From: an uncultured Lachnospiraceae bacterium
GTDB lineage: Bacteria; Bacillota; Clostridia; Lachnospirales; Lachnospiraceae
Direction of reading: 5' to 3'
Length of the DNA stretch: 45,194 nucleotides
Assembly: GCA_902779395.1 (NCBI GenBank)
Contig: CACZBK010000026.1
Coordinates: forward strand, 1-45,194
Part shown: positions 38,838 to 45,194 of the stretch, in pieces
Layout of the letters: each line of letters begins with the position of its first letter
How positions within the stretch are numbered: the first letter of the stretch is position 1
Position numbers and translations under genes: made by a program
The notes under the pieces: generated by a model
Database searches by the model: none
What the model saw: the letters and a program-made list of their open reading frames with translations, nothing else
What the model was told of the DNA's origin: nothing

Positions 38838-40859
38838 TTACATAAAATAGCTTCGAATGCTTTCGTAAAGAAGCGGAGATGAGTCTTTGATAAAAAGATA
38901 GTCTCCGTCTGCACAATATACCCGCAGGGAATAGAAAACGGCCTGCAGGAGCAGGATGGAGAACAGCCTGCGGGATATTCTGTTTTTGCTGTCCGACAGG
39001 TAAGGGATCCAGAGTATGAACGCCGCTATTATAAAGGGAGTGGTAAAGTCGCAGCTGTAGCGGTAGAGGATGCCTGCAGAGTTGACATCAAAAACTGCGA
39101 TGATCAATGCAGGGATCAGAAAACACAGAGTTAAGACACGTTCCTGTGTTTTCAGCTTTTTAAAGAAGCCGAGAGCCTGCATGGGGATGATCAGCATGAA
39201 CGGCGTGGCTGTAAGTATGCCGCCGAAAGTAAATTCGACCAGATTGCGTCCCATATAAGCACTGTCTACTATGGAAGATGTCAGGTAAGGGAAGTCTGCG
39301 GTAGTTGCGACAGGCTGGAGAAGGAAGCAATACAGACCTCTAAGCAGACGGTCCATGTTAAAGCCACGCAGGTTCATATCATTGGTAGTAAGGCTCAATG
39401 TGGCGCCAAATTCAAATATGCTTCCGAAACGTGCATAATTGTACAGGCATACCGGAATGGCAATGAGCGCAAAGGGTATAAAGAAGAGGAGCGTATCGGA
39501 GATCGTCTTTCCGGTAAAGAGAAGTCTGTTTTTGATGCTGCAGATGCCTTCTTTTTCCGGAAACATAAACAGCGGTATGCTTATGAAGGAGAAAAGCGCC
39601 ATCTGGGGACGGCAGCCTACCGCACAGGCCATACACAGCGAGCCGGAGAATAAAAGTACTGATCTTATGCGGCCTTTACGGCTTGCTGCACAAAACCAGA
39701 GCCCCAGGCCCAGTAAGGTAAAAGCATTTCCCGCAAGTACGGGGATATTGTATATATCAGGGCGTGATACAAGAAAGACATAGTTGGCAAAAAGAGTAAA
39801 GCACCAGCTTGCAGCCAGATAGAGATAAAAAGGAAAGTCTCCCCGCTTAAAGCGTTTTACAAGCTCCCATACCAGAAGGAAGGAACCGATAACGAGCAGT
39901 GACCAGAAGCGCCAGGAAGCGTCGCAGTTGGAGGGCAGTTCGTTATGCAGCTTATACCAGGGGTAATAGAAGGTAAGCTCCGGTATGATGCCGAAGTATA
40001 CATAATATTTTCCTTCATAGTACGCATAGTCCATTTTAAAAGGGATCCCCTCAGCCATCAGCGCCAGGGTATCGTAAGGGTTTTCTTTGGCGATGAGCGA
40101 AGCATCGGCGGTATAGTTATCAAGGCTTACGTGGCCTTCATCAAGCGCTATAGCCAGTTCCTGATACTGGGCATGATGCCCGGGAGGATCATTTACCAGT
40201 TTTTCGTTGGAAAAGGCCAGGTCATAACCCAGACGGATAAGAAAGATGATACTGAGCGCTATAATGACCAGCTGAACGGGATCACGGCCGTTACAGGAAA
40301 CAGTGGGGGACCGCCTCCATGACAGATAAAGGAATAAAAAGATCATAAAAAGAATGAAGATACGAAGGGGTTTTATCTGAAAAGGTTTATGAATATTTAG
40401 CAGGATGTTTCCGGTACTGATATGCACGCCTTCGGGAATACTTAAGACAGCGTAGATCTCCCGGACCTTTCCATAGGGATAAATATCGCAGTATCCGCTC
40501 ATTTCAGCTCCGGAAACAATGCGGAATTCAGATATGGGATATACATAGGCGTTACCTTCGTCAGACAGTTCAATATGAGCCGTTATTTGATCGGCTCCTT
40601 CTATGTTAATACCGGTAATAAAGATATTATCGATATCCTGATCCACATGTGCATGTGTTGTCTCGTATTCTGCAGGACCCGTGACATCAATGGGGGGAAG
40701 TTCTATGTGCTCATTGCCAAGAGTGGTGATTGAGCGGAAGTTGAATATCAATATTTCCGAAACAAAAGAAAAGACCAGCAGAAGGATAAATACCGGCAGC
40801 AGTTTCTTTGATTTTCCGGGATTTATGCTTTGCTGATCCATATCCGATATCAGTTCCAT
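38838..40859 (-). CDS. Polytopic membrane protein, glycosyltransferase-like, function unknown
   Basis: This protein of 673 residues has one membrane segment near the N-terminus ([20 protein letters not shown]), an extracytoplasmic beta-rich region of about 120 residues, then about eleven more segments. The pattern resembles GT-C-type membrane glycosyltransferases or uncharacterised polysaccharide-cluster proteins; an acidic loop ([21 protein letters not shown]) after a membrane helix is typical. No catalytic motif can be named with certainty. ATG 40859 overlaps the stop of the radical SAM gene by 10 bases; ATG 40841 (MDQQ) is an alternative. Confidence 0.65.
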   Translation of the reverse strand: MELISDMDQQSINPGKSKKLLPVFILLLVFSFVSEILIFNFRSITTLGNEHIELPPIDVTGPAEYETTHAHVDQDIDNIFITGINIEGADQITAHIELSDEGNAYVYPISEFRIVSGAEMSGYCDIYPYGKVREIYAVLSIPEGVHISTGNILLNIHKPFQIKPLRIFILFMIFLFLYLSWRRSPTVSCNGRDPVQLVIIALSIIFLIRLGYDLAFSNEKLVNDPPGHHAQYQELAIALDEGHVSLDNYTADASLIAKENPYDTLALMAEGIPFKMDYAYYEGKYYVYFGIIPELTFYYPWYKLHNELPSNCDASWRFWSLLVIGSFLLVWELVKRFKRGDFPFYLYLAASWCFTLFANYVFLVSRPDIYNIPVLAGNAFTLLGLGLWFCAASRKGRIRSVLLFSGSLCMACAVGCRPQMALFSFISIPLFMFPEKEGICSIKNRLLFTGKTISDTLLFFIPFALIAIPVCLYNYARFGSIFEFGATLSLTTNDMNLRGFNMDRLLRGLYCFLLQPVATTADFPYLTSSIVDSAYMGRNLVEFTFGGILTATPFMLIIPMQALGFFKKLKTQERVLTLCFLIPALIIAVFDVNSAGILYRYSCDFTTPFIIAAFILWIPYLSDSKNRISRRLFSILLLQAVFYSLRVYCADGDYLFIKDSSPLLYESIRSYFM

Positions 40860-41833
40860 TTTGAGAACATGGTCTGTCTTGCTCCGCGCATGGGACGGCC
40901 TTTGAGTACGTCATTAACGGCATCCATGCGAAGACCTGCATCTATGAAGTCGCAATGTTTGCAGAATGGAAAGTTCTGACGGCCATCGCCTATCTTATTA
41001 CGTGCATCCCTGTATTTCTCACCGCCCCAGATCTCCTTAAGGCTCTGAGTCTTAAGATCGCCAAGGGTAGTTACTTCGAAATTATCACAGCAGCATAAGC
41101 CGCATCGTCCGTCAGGGAAGATGAACATATCGGTAAAAGGCATAAGGCAGGTTTCTTTTATCTCTGTCTGCTTGGCTGCTTTATTGGGAGCAGAACCGGC
41201 ACGGTTTGTCAGAACAGCCTTGATATAACGCATCTGAATGAGTATCTCGACATCCTGGAATTTCTCCGGACGGGATTTGATATAATCATAGATCTCCTGA
41301 ATATTATCATGAAGCTTCATGTCATCGCAGTAATTGTTGATGATGAGCTGATCCACATAAGGAACAATGGATTTGAGGCGCTCGATATCCAGGATAAGAC
41401 CGTTTGTCGACATGAAAATAAAGCTGTAAGGCAGCTTTTCACGGCAGTATTTATGGAAGTCCACGATGCGGTTATCAAGCCAGGGCTCATTATTCCCGTA
41501 AAGTGTGAGATGACCGCGGTAGTCCCATTCTGCCAGCTGGTCTATTATACTGTAGAACATTGCCTCATCCATTCGTTTAAAAGGACGTTTATCCCGGCCT
41601 TTTGAAGCTGCACAGAATTCACAGCCGCTGTTACAGCGGTTGATGGTCTCAAGATTGACTATGAGAGGGTGCGGAGGCTCCGGGAAGCTGTTGAAATATT
41701 CTATATAACGCTGCTGGTTCTTGATACGTGTCTTAAACTGCAGCTTAAGATAGGCGTCTGAAGACAGATGGGGAAAGTGTTTCTGCATCTCCCAGCCGAA
41801 GCGCCCCATGAAATTATGATAACGGACTGACAT
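40850..41833 (-). CDS. Radical SAM/SPASM domain protein
   Basis: This 327-residue protein has the radical SAM cluster motif CNSGCEFC (C-x3-C-x2-C) near residue 67 in TINRCNSGCEFCAASKGRD, and a GNNEPWLD loop. A C-terminal SPASM-like cysteine set follows: CLMPF, CGLCCCDNF and FCKHCDF. SPASM proteins modify peptides, carbohydrates or aglycones. There is no small peptide precursor nearby, and the neighbours are envelope genes, so a sugar or lipid substrate is more likely than a peptide; this is inference. The ribosome site AGAGGAG lies seven bases before the ATG, with a minus-strand promoter upstream. Confidence 0.88.
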   Translation of the reverse strand: MSVRYHNFMGRFGWEMQKHFPHLSSDAYLKLQFKTRIKNQQRYIEYFNSFPEPPHPLIVNLETINRCNSGCEFCAASKGRDKRPFKRMDEAMFYSIIDQLAEWDYRGHLTLYGNNEPWLDNRIVDFHKYCREKLPYSFIFMSTNGLILDIERLKSIVPYVDQLIINNYCDDMKLHDNIQEIYDYIKSRPEKFQDVEILIQMRYIKAVLTNRAGSAPNKAAKQTEIKETCLMPFTDMFIFPDGRCGLCCCDNFEVTTLGDLKTQSLKEIWGGEKYRDARNKIGDGRQNFPFCKHCDFIDAGLRMDAVNDVLKGRPMRGARQTMFSKWN

Positions 41834-41871
41834 AGCTGTACTCCTCTAAAATGCTCTTATAAAAAATAACG

Positions 41872-41905
41872 TTGACATCATAACATATTATGGTAAAAAT
41901 GTAAA
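41872..41905 (-). promoter_or_regulatory. Promoter for the radical SAM gene, overlapping a plus-strand promoter-like site
   Basis: Minus strand: TTTACA (41905-41900), 17 bases, TATGAT (41882-41877). The plus strand reads TTGACA (41872-41877), 16 bases, TAAAAA (41894-41899), pointing to nadD. As at hinT, the two divergent sites occupy the same DNA. Confidence 0.55.
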
Positions 41906-41995
41906 TTACAGCTACAATATATTGTGAGAAGATTCTTCTGGCTGAGCAATCGGAATGATGTACATATTACTCAAAGAAGCGGAGGATATTTCCGG

Positions 41996-42616
41996 ATGAG
42001 AAAAAAAGGAATACTGGGCGGGACCTTTGATCCCATACATAACGGGCATATGGCAATGGCGGAACTGGCTATAGAGCAGCTGAAGCTGGATGAGCTTATA
42101 CTGCTGCCGGCGGGAAATCCCTACTTTAAGAAAGGGATAAGTCCTTATGAAGACAGGTATAAGATGTGTCTGCTCGCTGCAGCGGAGAGCAGATATAAAG
42201 AGTGTTTCAGTGTCAGCCGGATGGAAGCGGATGAGAGCAAGCCTACCTATACATATATAACCCTTTCGGAAATAAAGCGGGATGACCCCGATGCGGAGCT
42301 TTATTTCCTGTGCGGGGCGGATGTGCTCGAGAGCATACACAGCTGGAGAAAGCCGGAAGAGATATTTACGGCCGCAAAGCTTGCGGTGTTTGAAAGGGAC
42401 GGATCGGAAAGTGTGAGACGGTCGGCAGCGGTACTCAAAGAAAAGATCCCTCATGCGGAGTGTGAAGTCATAAGTGCCCATGTGCCGGATATCTCATCGA
42501 CAATGGTCCGGGAAACGGTAAAGAGCGGTGGGGATATAAGCGCACTGGTATGTCCGGCGGTGGCAGAGTATATAAAGCATAACGGTTTATATGATGGCAT
42601 AGCGCAGCGAAGCTGA
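41996..42616 (+). CDS. nadD: Nicotinate-nucleotide adenylyltransferase
   Basis: This protein of about 206 residues converts nicotinate mononucleotide and ATP to deamido-NAD. The nucleotidyltransferase motif GGTFDPIHNGH is at residues 7-17, and the ISSTMVRE signature (like the family's SSTxIR) near 170. ATG 41996 with GGAGGA ten bases upstream is chosen; the in-frame start at 41924 adds 24 non-homologous residues. It has normal length, but there is no YqeK or obg neighbour. It makes the substrate for NadE at 7016. Its last 30 bases overlap nrdG on the other strand. Confidence 0.93.
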   Translation: MRKKGILGGTFDPIHNGHMAMAELAIEQLKLDELILLPAGNPYFKKGISPYEDRYKMCLLAAAESRYKECFSVSRMEADESKPTYTYITLSEIKRDDPDAELYFLCGADVLESIHSWRKPEEIFTAAKLAVFERDGSESVRRSAAVLKEKIPHAECEVISAHVPDISSTMVRETVKSGGDISALVCPAVAEYIKHNGLYDGIAQRS

Positions 42617-43303
42617 AGGGATATGTTTCCTTGCTGTATTCAGCAGCTGATCCAGCTCCTCATCGGAGAAAGAAGAGAAATGCCCGGGGCCGCTCTCTAA
42701 AACGGAGATCACGCCTTCGCTTTCTTTATACGACTGCAGCACATATGCTTTTGCGTTCGTGATCCATCTGCCGATCTCTTCCATATCATAGGATGTGTGA
42801 AGGCCTTTTACCAGTGTGGTTCGAAATTCATATTCTATGCCGCAGTTCATTATGTATCCGGCAGATTCCATATAAGGAGATATATCAATGCCCTTACAGC
42901 CGCTTACTTCCTGATACCTGGAAGGGGCAGCTTTGATATCCATGGCTATCATATCGATAAGTCCTTCTTTATATAAGGATCTTATCGCAGAAGGTGAGGA
43001 GCCGTTTGTGTCCAGTTTGACGGGCAGGCCGAGCTTTTTGATCCTGCCGATAAAATCAGCCAGATCAGGCTGGAGAGTGGGTTCACCTCCGCTGATACAG
43101 ACGCCTTCCAGGATGTTTTTGCGTTTATTTATCCTGGTAAGAACTTCTTCGGGATCCACCGGATCTTCAAAGTGCTGCGGCAGGACCAGCGAAGCGTTCT
43201 GGCAAAAAGGACAGCGCATGTTGCATCCGCAGGTAAAGACCGTGCAGGCTAATCTGCCGGGGTAATCGAGCATTGTGGTGGGTAGAAAACCTCCTATTAG
43301 CAT
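42587..43303 (-). CDS. nrdG: Anaerobic ribonucleotide reductase activating protein (NrdG-type radical SAM)
   Basis: This 238-residue radical SAM activase has the cluster motif CGCNMRCPFCQN (C-x3-C-x2-C: CNMRCPFC) in an N-terminal FLPTTMLDYPGRLACTVFT context, which is the longer NrdG form, and the GGEPTLQ loop. It would install the glycyl radical on NrdD under anaerobiosis. The reductase itself is not in the window. GGAGG lies six bases before ATG 43303. Pyruvate formate-lyase activases are related, but the TMLDYPG start favours NrdG. The C-terminus overlaps nadD convergently. Confidence 0.88.
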   Translation of the reverse strand: MLIGGFLPTTMLDYPGRLACTVFTCGCNMRCPFCQNASLVLPQHFEDPVDPEEVLTRINKRKNILEGVCISGGEPTLQPDLADFIGRIKKLGLPVKLDTNGSSPSAIRSLYKEGLIDMIAMDIKAAPSRYQEVSGCKGIDISPYMESAGYIMNCGIEYEFRTTLVKGLHTSYDMEEIGRWITNAKAYVLQSYKESEGVISVLESGPGHFSSFSDEELDQLLNTARKHIPSASLRYAII

Positions 43304-43338
43304 GGGAAACCTCCGTAAATAGGGTATTTTATCGGTAA

Positions 43339-43398
43339 ATCATCCTGAGCAGGATATCGGTGCTGTCTGACATCCTGAGCAGAGGCTGTAAGGATTCT
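43339..43398. repeat. Dispersed CATCCTGAGC repeat before pckA
   Basis: CATCCTGAGCAG occurs twice (about 43341-43352 and 43371-43382), followed by AGGATTCTTCC. ATCCTGAGCAGGAT is itself a perfect palindrome. It belongs to the family at 867, 12582 and 30600. Confidence 0.65.
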
Positions 43399-43449
43399 TC
43401 CGGAATTACATTTTAAAAGGATTATAACAGAATGTACACAAAAATTCAC

Positions 43450-43477
43450 TTGATTTTGTCCCTTATATATGTATAAT
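43450..43477 (+). promoter_or_regulatory. pckA promoter
   Basis: TTGATT (43450-43455) and TATAAT (43472-43477) are separated by 16 bases, with TATG just before the -10. Transcription should start about 43484. Confidence 0.7.
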
Positions 43478-43491
43478 ATTCTGTGGTGAAA

Positions 43492-43509
43492 TTAGTTTCA
43501 ATAAACTAA
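43492..43509 (+). promoter_or_regulatory. 5' stem-loop in pckA leader
   Basis: TTAGTTT (43492-43498) pairs perfectly with AAACTAA (43503-43509) around CAAT, close to the predicted transcript start. Such 5' hairpins can stabilise messengers; a role here is inferred. Confidence 0.45.
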
Positions 43510-43537
43510 CTATATTATAAAAGAAAAGGAGTAAAAG

Positions 43538-45151
43538 ATGGCACAGATCGATTTGAGCAAGTATGGCATTACAGGTGTTAAGGAGATTTTCTACAATCCC
43601 TCCTATGAGCAGCTGTACAAGGACGAGATGGATCCCTCTCTTACCGGCTATGACAAGGGTCAGCTGACAGAGCTGGATGCAGTTAACGTTATGACCGGTA
43701 TCTACACCGGACGTTCCCCTAAAGACAAGTTCATCGTTGATGATGAGAAGAGCCACGATACCGTATGGTGGACTTCCGAAGAGTATCCCAACGATAATCA
43801 CCGTGCTACAAAGGAAGCATGGGATGCATGCAAGAAGCTTGCTGTTGAGCAGCTGTCAAACAAGAGCCTTTACGTTGTAGATGCATTCTGCGGCGCTAAC
43901 AAGGACACCAGAATGGCAGTTCGTTTCATCATGGAAGTTGCTTGGCAGGCACACTTTGTAGAGAATATGTTCATCAAGCCTACCGCTGAGGAGCAGGCAA
44001 ACTTCGAGCCTAACTTCGTAGTATACACCGCTTCAAAGGCAAAGGTTGAGAACTACAAGGAGCTGGGTCTTAACTCTGAGACCGCAGTTCTGTTCAACGT
44101 AACAAGCCGTGAGCAGGTTATCTTAAATACCTGGTACGGCGGTGAGATGAAGAAAGGTATGTTCTCTATGATGAACTACTTCCTTCCTCTTGATGGTATG
44201 GCTTCAATGCACTGCTCCGCAAACACCGATATGGAAGGTAAGCACACCGCTATCTTCTTTGGTCTGTCAGGAACAGGTAAGACCACACTTTCAACCGATC
44301 CTAAGAGACTCCTCATCGGTGATGACGAGCACGGCTGGGATGACAACGGCGTATTCAACTTCGAGGGCGGATGCTATGCAAAGGTTATCAACCTGTCCAA
44401 GGAGAACGAGCCCGACATCTACGGCGCTATCAAGAGAGATGCTCTTCTTGAGAACGTTACCGTTGATGCAAACGGAAAGATCGATTTCGCAGATAAGAGC
44501 GTAACCGAGAATACCCGTGTTTCTTATCCTATCGAGCACATCACCAATATCGTTAAGAAGGTAAACGGCGTATCTTCAGGCCCTGCAGCAGAGAACGTAA
44601 TCTTCCTTTCTGCAGATGCATTCGGAGTACTGCCTCCCGTTTCCATCCTTACTCCCGAGCAGTGCCAGTACTACTTCTTAAGCGGTTTCACCGCTAAGCT
44701 TGCAGGTACAGAGCGCGGTATCACCGAGCCTACACCTACCTTCAGCGCTTGCTTCGGCCAGGCATTCCTTGAGCTGCATCCTACCAAGTACGGCGAGGAG
44801 CTGGTTAAGAAGATGGAGAAGAGCGGAGCTAAGGCTTACCTTGTAAACACCGGCTGGAACGGAACCGGCAAGCGTATCTCCATCCCTGATACCCGCGGTA
44901 TCATCGATGCTATCCTTAACGGAGATATCAAGAAGGCTCCTACCAAGAAGATCCCTATCTTCGATTTCGAAGTTCCTACCGAGCTTCCCGGCGTTTCTAC
45001 TGAGATCCTTGATCCCAGAGATACCTATGCTGATGCTTCCGAGTGGGAGACCAAGGCAAAGGATCTTGCTGGGAGATTCCAGAAGAACTTCAAGAAGTAT
45101 GAGACCAACGAGGCAGGCAAGGCACTGGTTGCTGCAGGCCCTCAGCTGTAA
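43538..45151 (+). CDS. pckA: Phosphoenolpyruvate carboxykinase (ATP)
   Basis: This 537-residue enzyme interconverts oxaloacetate and PEP with ATP/ADP. In rumen- and gut-type anaerobes it often runs as PEP carboxylation or in gluconeogenesis. Motifs are [12 protein letters not shown] (substrate), [14 protein letters not shown] (metal site), [11 protein letters not shown] (kinase P-loop, about residue 248) and [20 protein letters not shown]. The length matches the ATP-dependent class. Codon use differs from most of the window: ATC, TTC, AAC and GGC dominate where neighbours use ATA, which suggests high expression. AAAGGAG precedes the ATG. Confidence 0.97.
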   Translation: MAQIDLSKYGITGVKEIFYNPSYEQLYKDEMDPSLTGYDKGQLTELDAVNVMTGIYTGRSPKDKFIVDDEKSHDTVWWTSEEYPNDNHRATKEAWDACKKLAVEQLSNKSLYVVDAFCGANKDTRMAVRFIMEVAWQAHFVENMFIKPTAEEQANFEPNFVVYTASKAKVENYKELGLNSETAVLFNVTSREQVILNTWYGGEMKKGMFSMMNYFLPLDGMASMHCSANTDMEGKHTAIFFGLSGTGKTTLSTDPKRLLIGDDEHGWDDNGVFNFEGGCYAKVINLSKENEPDIYGAIKRDALLENVTVDANGKIDFADKSVTENTRVSYPIEHITNIVKKVNGVSSGPAAENVIFLSADAFGVLPPVSILTPEQCQYYFLSGFTAKLAGTERGITEPTPTFSACFGQAFLELHPTKYGEELVKKMEKSGAKAYLVNTGWNGTGKRISIPDTRGIIDAILNGDIKKAPTKKIPIFDFEVPTELPGVSTEILDPRDTYADASEWETKAKDLAGRFQKNFKKYETNEAGKALVAAGPQL

Positions 45152-45194
45152 TCCGTATGGAATATTAAGAATTATCAAGGGGCGTGGCCGTAAG

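Noticed and set aside
45152-45194. Possible feature in the last 43 bases
   Set aside because: No ORF, hairpin with T run or promoter could be supported before the window ends.

Overview
The window reads as a chromosomal segment of an anaerobic Firmicute, most likely a Lachnospiraceae (Butyrivibrio/Lachnoclostridium-like) bacterium. This rests on gene content and style: a type III glutamine synthetase, ATP-type PEP carboxykinase, anaerobic NrdG activase, ferredoxin-rich flavoenzymes, strong AGGAGG ribosome binding sites, moderate GC and heavy use of ATA codons. No database search was possible. No tRNA, rRNA, CRISPR array, prophage or insertion sequence was seen.

Layout. 1-6877: the 3' end of a type III glutamine synthetase, then gltB (interrupted by an apparent internal deletion plus frameshift near 4750) and gltD. 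7016-10927: glutamine-dependent NAD synthetase, a synthetase-only RelA/SpoT protein and a LuxR-type regulator. 11101-22483: one long same-strand run made of the P-II gene glnK, a potABCD-type polyamine ABC transporter, two ornithine-cyclodeaminase-like paralogues, a four-part HcnABC/opine-oxidase-like flavo-iron-sulfur dehydrogenase and an iron-dependent alcohol dehydrogenase. This looks like a nitrogen-controlled route for importing and oxidising a cationic amine or opine-like compound, and is the best candidate for an undescribed system. 22619-28477: pyrG-carA-carB. 28801-32150: an ammonium transporter fused to a P-II domain, then purF. 32176-41833: mostly minus-strand cell-envelope genes (two large membrane proteins, a lipoteichoic-acid-synthase-like enzyme with a poly-Ala/poly-Gln tail, a UDP-galactopyranose-mutase-like flavoprotein and a radical SAM/SPASM protein), with plus-strand hinT inside. 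41996-45151: nadD, nrdG (minus) and pckA.

How it fits together. Much of the window deals with making, sensing or spending glutamine and ammonium: GSIII, GOGAT, NadE, GlnK, PyrG, CarA, Amt-PII and PurF. Six short leaders, before gltB, nadE, glnK, the amine-oxidation genes, pyrG and amt, share an ungapped 12-base block (consensus GGCAAAGGCGCC). It leads directly into a terminator-like hairpin and U-rich tract, and in the clearest cases sits just after a promoter. I read this as a promoter-proximal attenuation signal common to nitrogen genes, and it ties the amine-oxidation cluster to nitrogen control.

Two families of short palindromic repeats are scattered between genes. One is GGGGAC-rich and supplies the stop codons of three flanking genes. 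The other carries GTCATYCTGAGC...GAAGRATYTT.
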